Source: Bacteroidales bacterium
GTDB taxonomy: Bacteria; Bacteroidota; Bacteroidia; Bacteroidales; F082
Assembly: GCA_017439405.1 (NCBI GenBank)
Contig: JAFSJF010000101.1
Coordinates: 1-36,695, forward strand
DNA: 36,695 bases
Direction: 5' to 3'
Shown here: one piece after another, positions 1-6,602 of the stretch
How the letters are laid out: each line of letters begins with the position of its first letter
Numbering within the stretch: the first letter of the stretch is position 1
Translations under genes and position numbers: made by a program
The notes under the pieces: model-generated
What the model saw: the letters and a program-made list of their open reading frames with translations, nothing else
Told to the model about the DNA's origin: nothing
Databases searched by the model: none

Positions 1-110
1 CAAAAATTCAAAAATTCAAAAAAACAAAAAAATCGCTTTTTCTTTATTTCTTTATTTCTTTAATATAATATTAATATTAATGATTAATGGTAGAATATTA
101 CCTCGCGCGA
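1..110. other. AT-rich non-coding stretch
   Basis: This stretch is almost entirely A and T. It begins with two copies of a CAAAAATT-like unit and contains TAATATAATATTAATATTAATG around 61-85. No gene is visible in it. It lies directly beside the 12-bp-period repeats that follow. AT-rich DNA next to short direct repeats is the arrangement of iteron-type replication origins, but no replication initiator gene is in the window, so that reading is inference only. Confidence 0.5.
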
Positions 111-124
111 GGGCTGCGTTTCGG

Positions 125-286
125 TTTGTCGTGCCGTTTGCAGTGCCGTTTGTCGTGTGTTTTGTTGTGCTTTTTGTTGTGTTACTTTTCTGAAACCGCC
201 TTTGCAACACGCTAAAAGCCAAATCGTTACGAGCGAATTTTGTTGTGTTATCTGTTGTGTCGTTTGGTGTTCCGTTCTGGTTTCGT
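125..286. repeat. 12-bp-period direct repeats, family A (TTTGTYGTG)
   Basis: Five consecutive units begin at 125, 137, 149, 161 and 173. Each is a TTTGTCGTG or TTTGTTGTG-like 9-mer plus three variable bases, so the period is exactly 12 bp. A second block at the same period begins at 239, 251, 263 and, more degenerate, 275. About 54 bp of unrelated sequence (185-238) separates the blocks. The minus strand in one frame would give four-residue units ending in Gln-Thr. I regard the region as non-coding, but a remnant of a repeat-bearing protein tail is possible. Confidence 0.75.
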
Positions 287-308
287 TCTGCGTATTGTTA
301 AGATTTAT

Positions 309-561
309 GGTATAAAGTAGGGTATAAACTATGGTATAAAACGACCGCCGCCAAACGACCTGCAAAGGCATTGCGTTTCAATGTGTTAGGGTATGAATTA
401 GGGTATAAAGCACCCCATAAACTGGGTGTAAACTATGGTATAAAGCATGGCGTAAGTTTGGGTATAAAACACGGCTTCGGGTTGGTTTGCTTATGTGGCT
501 GTAACATAGCGCGTTGGGTGGCGGATTAGGGTATAAAGCCAAGTTCGGATTAGGGTATAAA
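309..561. repeat. 12-bp-period direct repeats, family B (GGGTATAAA)
   Basis: GGTATAAA or GGGTATAAA occurs at 309, 320, 333, 401, 437, 460, 529 and 553. Variants are at 389 (GGGTATGAA), 424 (GGGTGTAAA) and 449 (GGCGTAAGT). The GTATAAA cores fall at 310, 322 and 334; 391 and 403; 426, 438, 450 and 462; and 531 and 555, so spacing inside each block is 12 bp or a multiple. All copies face the same way. Repeats at about one helical turn suit binding sites for a repeat-binding protein, but the function is unknown. Confidence 0.75.
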
Positions 562-571
562 GCAAGGGCGC

Positions 572-595
572 GGGCAGGGGAACGCGCCCCTGCCC
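572..595 (-). terminator. GC-rich hairpin downstream of the minus-strand operon
   Basis: GGGCAGGGG (572-580) and CCCCTGCCC (587-595) form a perfect 9-bp stem with a 6-base loop. It sits 37 bp past the stop codon of the last minus-strand gene, where a terminator would be expected. The T run that should follow on the minus strand is weak, so the terminator call is tentative. Confidence 0.45.
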
Positions 596-631
596 TGCCC
601 CGCTGATGGTTGGTTGCGTTGAAAGACCCGC

Positions 632-1180
632 TCAATATGTGAGGTATTCCGACCACTCGCGCCAAAACGTGACCCCGCAATACTCGGCCAGTTCGCGGGA
701 GCGGAAGGCAAGGTGGATGTCGCAGTAGGTGGGGTTGAAGGCGAACGATGGAAGGACGGTGCAGAACTCCGCGTCACGCTTCGGGATTGCATCGTTGCCC
801 TTGAAGCGGTTCTTGACCTTCGCCGTTTGCGGGATGTATCGTGTGACTTCCTTTAGGGTGAACACGGGATAGTAGCGCGTCTCGCCTTCATAGAGGGTCG
901 GCTTCCAGCCGTCGTTGAGTGCCTCGGCTATGATGCAGAGTCGCATGTATGCCTGCACGTTGGTCGGCAGTCCCTTGTGGTCTTCGTTCCACTTGTAGGG
1001 GTCGATGCCCTGCTTGCGGCACGCCTCGCCGAAGTTGGCGGGCTTGTCTTGGATGTTGTAGGGGTTGAAGTGTTCCTCGCCGAAGAGGAACTCCATCATC
1101 TCGCGTGTTTCCTTGCTTGCCTTCTTGTAGGCTTTCTGCGCGATATTTGCGTTGGTTGTCAGTTTTATGTTTTCGTACAT
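632..1180 (-). CDS. Conserved-type phage hypothetical protein (182 aa)
   Basis: Function is not recognised. The protein is soluble, with no signal peptide or membrane segment. It has a charged N-terminal third (ASKETREMMEFLFG), a central stretch with many aromatic residues (YNIQ, DPYKWNED, RYYPVFTL) and the C-terminal motif FRSRELAEYCG before FWREWSEYL. I recall that C-terminal pattern from small accessory proteins of Bacteroides phages, but that is memory, not a search. The start is supported by AAGGAG eight bases upstream of the ATG. It is the last gene of a four-gene minus-strand operon, 31 bp after the 69-residue gene, and is followed by a GC-rich hairpin. Confidence 0.8.
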   Translation of the reverse strand: MYENIKLTTNANIAQKAYKKASKETREMMEFLFGEEHFNPYNIQDKPANFGEACRKQGIDPYKWNEDHKGLPTNVQAYMRLCIIAEALNDGWKPTLYEGETRYYPVFTLKEVTRYIPQTAKVKNRFKGNDAIPKRDAEFCTVLPSFAFNPTYCDIHLAFRSRELAEYCGVTFWREWSEYLTY

Positions 1181-1211
1181 TGTTGTTTCTCCTTGTTTTA
1201 TTGGTTGGTTG

Positions 1212-1421
1212 TTAGTTGTTTGATGTTATGTACCCCGCCACGATGCGGAGCGTCTCGGTGTGGAGGTCTTGGTAGGCGGTCAGGATGTCGATGGCGGCCT
1301 CGTCGCCCTTGTCGGGGTCGGTGGCGGCTTCGGCTGCGGCCTTGGCCATCTCCACCACTGCCTTGTCCATGCCGCCGATGGCCTCGAACGCGGCGGCAAG
1401 CCTCTCGTTGTCACTCATCAT
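1212..1421 (-). CDS. Small acidic hypothetical protein (69 aa)
   Basis: A small protein of unknown function. It is rich in Ala, Asp and Glu (AAFEAIGGMD, EMAKAAAEAATDPDKGDEAA) and probably mostly helical. Two adjacent ATG codons (1421 and 1418) are possible starts, with AAAGGAGG a few bases upstream. The first ATG overlaps the TGA of the upstream gene as ATGA, so the two genes are probably translationally coupled. Its operon partner is a KilA-N antirepressor-like gene, which suggests a regulatory or accessory role, but nothing in the sequence shows one. Confidence 0.7.
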   Translation of the reverse strand: MMSDNERLAAAFEAIGGMDKAVVEMAKAAAEAATDPDKGDEAAIDILTAYQDLHTETLRIVAGYITSNN

Positions 1422-1657
1422 TCCGCGCCTCCTTTCTGACGGAGCTCGTCACGGACGCGCTGGAGGTTGCGGATGATGTAGCTGATTTCGATGTTGGCGT
1501 TGGCCAGCGACTTGTCCTCGTCTGACAGTGTGACGAGCAGGGGAAGCCGCTCGGTGAGCGTCTCGATGTCGCATGACAGCTGCGTGTCCTCGCCGGGCTT
1601 GGTGCCGATGCCGAGGTATTCGTATGCCTCGGGGTAGTTCTCGCGGGTGAACGTCAT
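1418..1657 (-). CDS. Small hypothetical protein (79 aa)
   Basis: Unknown function. The reading frame is open further upstream, but the real start is the ATG at 1657. AAGGAGG lies six bases before it, and the ATG overlaps the stop codon of the KilA-N gene as ATGA. The protein starts MTFTRENYPEAYEYLGIG and has a helical, charged C-terminal half (NANIEISYIIRNLQRVRDEL). Its own stop overlaps the start of the next gene in the same way, so three genes are chained by ATGA overlaps. No domain is recognised. Confidence 0.75.
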   Translation of the reverse strand: MTFTRENYPEAYEYLGIGTKPGEDTQLSCDIETLTERLPLLVTLSDEDKSLANANIEISYIIRNLQRVRDELRQKGGAE

Positions 1658-2526
1658 CTCGCACCTCCTTCCTCGATGATGACGGTTTCGGACGGCCGCC
1701 AGTCGGGGTCTATCCGATAGACGGGTTCGGGCTTGGCTGGCTGGGCGGCTTGGGCGGCGGCGCGCTGCTTCCAGCGGCGCAGGGCTTCGTGGAGCATGGC
1801 GCGGCCTGCCTCGGTGACCACCGTGGAGATGTTGCTGCCTATGCTGCCGTCGGTGCGGACGAACTTGCAGGTGCGTGTGGTGAACCAGCCCCTGCCCGTG
1901 TAGCGGCTCGTTGGCAGCCATTGGCGGCTTTGGAAGTAGAGGATGCCCGCGAGGTGCGCCCACGCGGTGAACTTGTAGACCGAGGCGAAGCCCAAGTCCT
2001 TCGACACCTGCGTGAGGGTGTAGGTGGCGTTGCTTTGCAGCACCTCCTTGGTGTAGTCGGCCAGCGGGGCGAGTGCCTTGATTTCGGCTGACTGCGCCTC
2101 GATGGTGCCTTGCGCGGCCTGGATTTGCGCCTGCTTTTCGTCAAGTCTCCTTTGGAGCACCTGCATGGCGTGGGCAATAACGGCATCGTCATCGCTGACA
2201 GTTGCAACGCCTTCGCGGGCGAGTTCCTTGATGCGGTCGTTGCACCAAATGGCGAACATCGGGGAAAGCCAGCGGGCAAATTCGATGGCTACATCCTCGT
2301 GCATCCACGTGCCTCGCTGTGTACCACCGTTTATAACTTGCACTAAATCAGTCAGTAGGATTTTTCTCCTACTGCTTAAGGCTTTCAGGAACTCTTTGGA
2401 TTGCTGCGTTTTAAGCCAGTCTTTGGCTTGTTTGCCGAACTTGTTGGCCATCTGCGTGGCGTTGACAATTACGCTGTCGCCCTTGGCGAAGGTGATAGTA
2501 CTACCTTCGTAGGTGAACTCTTGCAT
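1654..2526 (-). CDS. KilA-N domain phage antirepressor-like protein with KilAC-type C-terminus
   Basis: The N-terminal ~110 residues carry the KilA-N DNA-binding pattern: VNATQMANKFGK, then a Trp-Leu step, GTWMHEDVAIEFARWLSP, and FAIWCNDRIKEL. A central coiled coil follows (VLQRRLDEKQAQIQAAQGTI). The C-terminal third (ALAPLADYTKEVLQS, TLTQVSKDLGF) resembles the KilAC domain of phage antirepressors. Such proteins usually relieve or modulate repression in temperate phages. I place the start at 2526, where GGGAGA precedes the ATG. In-frame ATGs at 2565, 2571 and 2661 would add 13, 15 or 45 residues, and the longest extension includes a hydrophobic run that looks unrelated to the fold. It is the first gene of the four-gene minus-strand operon, with a candidate promoter at 2738-2771. 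Confidence 0.88.
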   Translation of the reverse strand: MQEFTYEGSTITFAKGDSVIVNATQMANKFGKQAKDWLKTQQSKEFLKALSSRRKILLTDLVQVINGGTQRGTWMHEDVAIEFARWLSPMFAIWCNDRIKELAREGVATVSDDDAVIAHAMQVLQRRLDEKQAQIQAAQGTIEAQSAEIKALAPLADYTKEVLQSNATYTLTQVSKDLGFASVYKFTAWAHLAGILYFQSRQWLPTSRYTGRGWFTTRTCKFVRTDGSIGSNISTVVTEAGRAMLHEALRRWKQRAAAQAAQPAKPEPVYRIDPDWRPSETVIIEEGGAR

Positions 2527-2737
2527 TGCGGTCTCTCCCGCCGTCTCATTCTTACTGTTAGTCATCTTCATAAGAATTGCGACAAAAAGCAACGCCCCCG
2601 TAGGTGTGACTATCCACATACGCAGGGCGTTGATGGTTGCAGGCGTTTCCGTTGCTGCCACCGTAGAGGCGTTGCCGTTTATCGGTTCAAAATAAAGTCG
2701 TGTGATTTGCCCCGATGGTATGTGTGATAGTCGGACG

Positions 2738-2771
2738 CAAAAATACGGCTTTTTTTGGTACGCGCAACAAA
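2738..2771 (-). promoter_or_regulatory. Bacteroidales-type promoter for the KilA-N operon
   Basis: On the minus strand TTTG (2771-2768) and TATTTTTG (2745-2738) are separated by 22 bases, close to the Bacteroidales consensus of a TTTG -33 element and a TAnnTTTG -7 element. TCGGACG (2731-2737) and CGTCCGA (2785-2791) flank the pair as an inverted repeat, a possible operator. The leader to the chosen start is about 200 bases. Confidence 0.5.
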
Positions 2772-2805
2772 AATTTTCGTGCGCCGTCCGATGGAAGTGC
2801 CTGAT

Positions 2806-2836
2806 AGATACCTTATTTTGTGTGGTTTTGGTATCT
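2806..2836. promoter_or_regulatory. Inverted repeat AGATACC/GGTATCT, possible operator
   Basis: AGATACC at 2806-2812 and GGTATCT at 2830-2836 form a perfect 7-bp inverted repeat, 17 bases apart, upstream of the KilA-N operon promoter. GGTACTTGTT follows at 2841. Inference only: a repressor or antirepressor site in the 2662-2972 intergenic stretch, which otherwise holds no gene. Confidence 0.35.
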
Positions 2837-2972
2837 GTTGGGTACTTGTTCGGGTCGCAAAGGTCGGGAAAAATACTTTGCAGTCAAGTGTTTTTCGGGA
2901 AAATGTGGCGATTTGTTGAAAAAAAGCGGATTTTTTTGATTTTTTTTCGGGGGTGCTTGATAGGTAGTTTGC

Positions 2973-3314
2973 TTATTTCAGGTGCTGGAGGGTGGCAAGT
3001 GCCTTGCGGATTTCCTTCAGGGTGACGCTTTCGGTTTCGCTCTTGTCGTACACCTTCACGAGGAATATCTCCCCCTCTTTCTCTTTCACAAGGCAGTTCA
3101 GTGTAATCACCCTTGCGCCGCCGCTCTTGCCCTTTGCCTTCGAGGTGATGGCCATGCGGATTTTGCGGTATCCACCGGCGAGGGGTGTGCCTTGTTCGGG
3201 GTTTTCCTGAAGCGAGTCGGTAAGTGCCTTCAGGTCGTCCTTGAACGATGGGTAGTGCTTTGCGAGGCGTTTGGCCGAAGCCTTGAAGTCGGGCGTGGGC
3301 GTGAGCTTAATCAT
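2973..3314 (-). CDS. RelE/ParE superfamily toxin (mRNA interferase-like)
   Basis: 113 residues, the usual size for the RelE/ParE family. Visible family features are the N-terminal helix pair with FKASAKRLAKHYPSFKDDL, the strand segment YRKIRMAITSKAKGKSGGAR, then VITL and the late FLVKVYDKSE. The GKSGGAR run is typical of the Bacteroidales branch of this family. These toxins usually cleave mRNA on the ribosome or poison gyrase. The start overlaps the end of the upstream antitoxin-like gene by eight bases, the standard antitoxin-then-toxin order. Whether it is an RNase or a ParE-type gyrase poison cannot be told from sequence. Confidence 0.85.
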   Translation of the reverse strand: MIKLTPTPDFKASAKRLAKHYPSFKDDLKALTDSLQENPEQGTPLAGGYRKIRMAITSKAKGKSGGARVITLNCLVKEKEGEIFLVKVYDKSETESVTLKEIRKALATLQHLK

Positions 3315-3558
3315 CGAAGATGGAGGCTATGAGTTCTTCCGATGTGCTGTAGCTCTTGTGGGGCTTCGATGCGAGTTCCTCGGCCTGCTTTGCCGCCTTG
3401 GTGAGGCTGGCGAGGAAGCGTTCCTTCCTCGTGCGGCGTTTGCGGGCGGGCTTCATTTCCTTGCTGACCTTCACGCCGTGCGGCACGGTCTTGAGGAACG
3501 CCTCAACGCTGGTGGCGAAGGGGCTGTTGGGGTTGAAGGTGATGGTTATCGTTTCCAT
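3307..3558 (-). CDS. Antitoxin-like partner of the RelE/ParE toxin
   Basis: 83 residues. The N-terminus (METITITFNPNSPFATSVEAFLKTV) is followed by a very basic middle (KPARKRRTRKERF) and an acidic tail with KSYSTSEELIASIFDD. That tail resembles the toxin-wrapping C-terminus of many type II antitoxins. No classic ribbon-helix-helix or HTH motif is obvious, and the basic middle may bind nucleic acid. Assignment rests mainly on position: it precedes and overlaps the toxin by eight bases. The small gene at 3582-3809 lies 23 bp upstream on the same strand and probably shares the promoter. Confidence 0.72.
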   Translation of the reverse strand: METITITFNPNSPFATSVEAFLKTVPHGVKVSKEMKPARKRRTRKERFLASLTKAAKQAEELASKPHKSYSTSEELIASIFDD

Positions 3559-3581
3559 TTCGGTTGCGTTTTATATTGTTG

Positions 3582-3809
3582 TTATAGTTTCGCCCCATGA
3601 CCCATGCCGTTTTTCGCCAACGCCCTGCCGTAGGCTTGGCGGATTTCGTCCTTGGTGAGGGTTTGGCTGTAAACCTTGCCGTTTGCCGCTATCGACATGA
3701 CAACGCTTCCGTCGTCCAAGACGGTTGTACGGGCTTTCCTTGCAGACGGAACACCAGCGATCATCCTCCTGTTGGCGCGCCTGACGGTCTCTCTTGAAAT
3801 TTGGCACAT
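3582..3809 (-). CDS. Small basic hypothetical protein, first gene of the toxin-antitoxin operon (75 aa)
   Basis: Unknown function. The reading frame is open to 3941, but a promoter -7 element at 3839-3846 falls inside that extension, so the ATG at 3809 is chosen. The resulting leader is about 25 bases. The protein begins MCQISRETVRRANRRMIAG and is strongly basic at first. It then has a TVLDDGSVVMSIAANGKVY segment that looks like a beta-hairpin, and a helical ending (KDEIRQAYGRALAKNGMG). It could be a DNA-binding regulator of the toxin-antitoxin pair downstream, but no known domain is recognised. Confidence 0.65.
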   Translation of the reverse strand: MCQISRETVRRANRRMIAGVPSARKARTTVLDDGSVVMSIAANGKVYSQTLTKDEIRQAYGRALAKNGMGHGAKL

Positions 3810-3838
3810 AGTGATTATGATTAAGCGATTTGAGGGTG

Positions 3839-3868
3839 CAAAGATACGGATTTTCCGAAAGATGCAAG
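3839..3868 (-). promoter_or_regulatory. Bacteroidales-type promoter of the toxin-antitoxin operon
   Basis: On the minus strand CTTG (3868-3865) and TATCTTTG (3846-3839) are 18 bases apart, matching the TTTG / TAnnTTTG pattern apart from one base in the -33 element. The predicted transcript start is about 25 bases before the ATG at 3809. Confidence 0.6.
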
Positions 3869-3920
3869 TGTTTCGCCGTGTTTTTTTTCGGTGCAAGTGT
3901 TTAATAATGTGCAAGTTGTA

Positions 3921-4044
3921 ACTTGTTAGGTACTTATGCAAAAGCGAAATTTAGTGGTATTATCATGCTGGTTTTTAGTATGTTTTCCGATGTTGTGACA
4001 CCAAAGAAAACCAAAAACAACATTTTTTTGGTACTTGTTAGGTA
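3921..4044. repeat. Direct repeats ACTTGTTAGGTA in the divergent promoter region
   Basis: ACTTGTTAGGTA occurs at 3921-3932 and again at 4033-4044. Each copy is part of or beside a GGTACTT(G/A)T motif (3929 and 4030). A related GGTACTTGTT is at 2841 and GGTACTTATT is at 27742. The copies lie between the minus-strand toxin-antitoxin operon and the plus-strand structural operon and may be regulator sites. Nothing else is visible in 3870-4060. Confidence 0.5.
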
Positions 4045-4071
4045 TCATATTGGAAAATCTGTTTACCTTTG
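4030..4071 (+). promoter_or_regulatory. Promoter of the phage structural operon
   Basis: TACCTTTG at 4064-4071 is a perfect TAnnTTTG -7 element, 27 bp before the first ATG. A clear TTTG -33 element at the usual distance is missing. Instead GGTACTTGTTA sits at 4030, 34 bases upstream of the -7. This may mean the promoter depends on a phage activator. The holin promoter at 27742-27773 has the same two elements. Confidence 0.6.
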
Positions 4072-4098
4072 CCGCCGATTGATTCAAAATAATTGAGT

Positions 4099-4704
4099 AT
4101 GAACACAAAATTACGTAAGACCATTTCCGAGCTGTGCAAGGACATGGGATTAACCGAAAAGGCATTGGACGAACTCGCTGAAATCGGGTCGCAAGGCCTT
4201 ACCGACACCTCAACCGATGAGGAAATCAAGAATGCTGCGGATTCGCTTGTACCTTACGCCAAGCTGATGCAGGGCGAAATCACAAGGAAGACCAGCAAGC
4301 GCAATCAGACCCCAAAGCCAAAGAAAAAGGACGATGGGGATGAGGGTGATGACGATGACGATGACAAAGGCATCGCCGCCATTGTCGCCAAGCAATTAGC
4401 CCCGTTCAAGGAGCAGATGGACAAACTGCAGGCCGAGAACGATGCGCTGAAAGCCGAAAAGGCCAAGGGCGAGCGTAACGAACTCATCGCCGCCGAAGCC
4501 AAGAAACTTGGAATCCCCGACTACCTCGTGAAGCGTATCGCCATCGCCGATGATGCCGATGTCGCCAAGGAGTTGGCCGCTTTCAAGCAGGAATTGGTGA
4601 GCAACAATCTGATGCCAAAGGATGCGGCATCGGTGAAGGCTGGGTCTAACGATGAAATGAAGGCCGCGGCAAAGTCGTGGGCTGAAACCCTGCCCGACAA
4701 GTAA
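4099..4704 (+). CDS. Putative capsid scaffolding protein
   Basis: 201 residues from the ATG at 4099. An N-terminal helical domain (1-55) is followed by a Lys-rich then very acidic linker (PKPKKKDDGDEGDDDDDDK, about 75-93), a coiled coil (KEQMDKLQAENDALKAEKAK, about 105-124) and a helical C-terminal part. This charge pattern and coiled coil are typical of phage scaffolds. The position, two genes before the major capsid protein, fits. No protease signature is seen. It is the first gene after the predicted late promoter. The scaffold role is inferred from position and composition, not from a diagnostic motif. Confidence 0.6.
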   Translation: MNTKLRKTISELCKDMGLTEKALDELAEIGSQGLTDTSTDEEIKNAADSLVPYAKLMQGEITRKTSKRNQTPKPKKKDDGDEGDDDDDDKGIAAIVAKQLAPFKEQMDKLQAENDALKAEKAKGERNELIAAEAKKLGIPDYLVKRIAIADDADVAKELAAFKQELVSNNLMPKDAASVKAGSNDEMKAAAKSWAETLPDK

Positions 4705-4742
4705 GGCATCCGTAATTATTCACCCTTTAATTCGCAGTAACA

Positions 4743-5489
4743 ATGCCTATCGAATTTAAGAGAACGACCTACAAGGGTCACACCCCCGAAATTTGGCGTG
4801 GTGAGTGCAAGATGCTGCCTGGCGGCTTCAAGCCAAAGAACACCATTTCAACGGGTACGGTGCTGAATCGCGGTACGCTGGTCGAGGTGTTTTTCGACAC
4901 CCTCGAGGCCGCCGTGGTGAAGGTTGCCAAAGTGCTGAACGGCGGCACCACCTCCAAGCCCCGCATTGGCAAGGGTCATCTTTTTGCCGCTGGCGATGTG
5001 GTGATGAAGGTCGGCAAGAATGACAAGACCGTCACCGTGTCGAGCATCGACACCTCGAATGCCGACTACGATGTGCTGAACCTTTCAGCCGCAATCACCG
5101 GCCTTACCAAGGACGATGTGCTGGCAGAGAGCATCGATTACGGGTACATCGATGCCGAATCGGGTGACGAAGGCGCATTGACCATCGTGGCCAACGACAC
5201 CGCCAACCCGACCTCGACCCAAATCAAGCTGAACCAAGTGACCCCGTACCTTGGCGAGGAGACGCTGGCCGCTGGCGACTATGTGAAGTTGCAGCTTGCC
5301 AAGCCCAAGTACACGCCCAACATGATTGTTGGAGCCGTGAAGACCTTTGACGGCAAGGGTCTGCCGACCATCGATGCCGCCTACGAAGCCGTTGTCCTTT
5401 ATCCCAGCCTGAACTTCCCGCTGCTGGATGATTGGATGAACGGCTGCTGCCTGAAAGCTAACCCGAACATCTTGTTCATTAAACAGTAA
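4743..5489 (+). CDS. Putative capsid decoration or head-fibre protein
   Basis: 248 residues, no signal peptide. The sequence is rich in Thr, Val, Gly and Asp and looks mostly beta: TVLNRGTLVEVFF, GHLFAAGDVVMKVGKNDKTV, LAAGDYVKLQLAK. It ends with a segment that could contact the capsid (YPSLNFPLLDDWMNGCCLKANPNILFIKQ is split here only by eye). It sits between the scaffold-like gene and the major capsid gene, the usual place of decoration or head-fibre proteins in Bacteroides phages. The exact role is not shown by the sequence. It lies six bases upstream of the capsid gene. Confidence 0.55.
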   Translation: MPIEFKRTTYKGHTPEIWRGECKMLPGGFKPKNTISTGTVLNRGTLVEVFFDTLEAAVVKVAKVLNGGTTSKPRIGKGHLFAAGDVVMKVGKNDKTVTVSSIDTSNADYDVLNLSAAITGLTKDDVLAESIDYGYIDAESGDEGALTIVANDTANPTSTQIKLNQVTPYLGEETLAAGDYVKLQLAKPKYTPNMIVGAVKTFDGKGLPTIDAAYEAVVLYPSLNFPLLDDWMNGCCLKANPNILFIKQ

Positions 5490-5495
5490 CGAGCC

Positions 5496-6599
5496 ATGAA
5501 CGAACAAATCACTTCCCTTTTTGGCGAACTGACCCGCAATGTGCAGGTTCGCTTCGACACGGCCACCGAGCTGAACAAGCGTTTGTTTGACAATGTCATC
5601 TTTGAGCGTTTCCTTGATTGGGATGTGCCTTCCATCGGCCTGAACTTCGAGGAATTGATTGGTCAGTACAACATCACCATCGCCGCCCCGACCATCGGCA
5701 CCGATGCCAAGGAGGCCATTCTTGGCACTGAAGGTATGCAGACCATGAAGGAGGCCTTGCTGAACCATGCGCTGACCAAGCCGATGACCATTCAGGACTA
5801 TCGTAAGGTGCTGGCCATCTTGGACAGCAAGTCGCTGCCCGACAAGGCGAAGACGGAGCAACTCATCAAACTGATGTGGGGCGATGTTTCGACCGTGGTC
5901 GGCGGTGTGCTGGGCAAGTTGGACATGATTTTCTTGGGTGCCATGTCCAACGAAGGCAAGTTCACCCTTGACGAAACCACCAACCCCGAAGGCGGTGCCC
6001 GTGGCCTGATTGACTACAACCAGCCCGCCGATAACATCGCTTCGGCCACGATTCAGTGGATTGATGCCAACCTCGAGACGGTGGATTGCTTCGATGACAT
6101 CCAAGGCATCATCGATGCCGCGCAGGACAAGGTTGTTTTCGACCGCATCCTTTGCGCCCCCGCCATTATCTCCTACATCTGCCGTTCCAAGAAAATCAAG
6201 CAGATGGTTTGGGGAACCGACAAATCCGCAAGGATGGTGCAGCTTGCCGACCTGAACGCCTACATGACGGCCAACTCGTTCCCCGTGTTCGAGCCTATCC
6301 GCCGTCAGGTGCGCATCCAAAACGGCCAAGACAAGACCCCTTACAGCCCGTGGAACGCAAAGAACTTGGTCTTCATCCCCGCTGGAAAGCTGGGTGTGGT
6401 GAAGAACGCTTGGGCGAACAACGAGCTGAAGCCGGAGCCTGGCGTTGCCTATTCCAACTACGGCCGCGTCCGCGTGTCGCAGTGGGGTGTTGGCGAGACC
6501 CAAGGCAGCAACGGCGTGGAGTTCACCAAGGCCGAGGTCTTGGCATTGCCCGTCATCACGGAAATGAACGGAATCTACACCCTCAAATCCCGTACCTGA
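5496..6599 (+). CDS. Major capsid protein
   Basis: 367 residues, the right size for an HK97-fold capsid protein of the lambda gpE / Phage_cap_E type. Evidence is the position in the head operon, the polar N-terminus, the central GGARGLIDYNQ loop, the helix VVFDRILCAPAIISYICRSKK, the segment SFPVFEPIRRQVRIQ, the GVAYSNYGRVRVSQWGVGE strand and the terminal beta-strand VLALPVITEMNGIYTLKSR. No N-terminal protease or delta-domain is evident, consistent with the separate scaffold-like gene upstream. No Shine-Dalgarno sequence precedes the ATG, as for the other phage structural genes here. Confidence 0.85.
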   Translation: MNEQITSLFGELTRNVQVRFDTATELNKRLFDNVIFERFLDWDVPSIGLNFEELIGQYNITIAAPTIGTDAKEAILGTEGMQTMKEALLNHALTKPMTIQDYRKVLAILDSKSLPDKAKTEQLIKLMWGDVSTVVGGVLGKLDMIFLGAMSNEGKFTLDETTNPEGGARGLIDYNQPADNIASATIQWIDANLETVDCFDDIQGIIDAAQDKVVFDRILCAPAIISYICRSKKIKQMVWGTDKSARMVQLADLNAYMTANSFPVFEPIRRQVRIQNGQDKTPYSPWNAKNLVFIPAGKLGVVKNAWANNELKPEPGVAYSNYGRVRVSQWGVGETQGSNGVEFTKAEVLALPVITEMNGIYTLKSRT

Positions 6600-6602
6600 C
6601 CC

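Noticed and set aside
125-561. CRISPR array
   Set aside because: The repeats are only about 9 bp at a 12-bp period, without unique spacers of constant length, and no cas gene is present.
2702-3025. Plus-strand frame of 107 codons with hydrophobic residues
   Set aside because: It covers the intergenic promoter region and the end of the toxin gene, with no ribosome site or domain; the composition follows the T-rich DNA.
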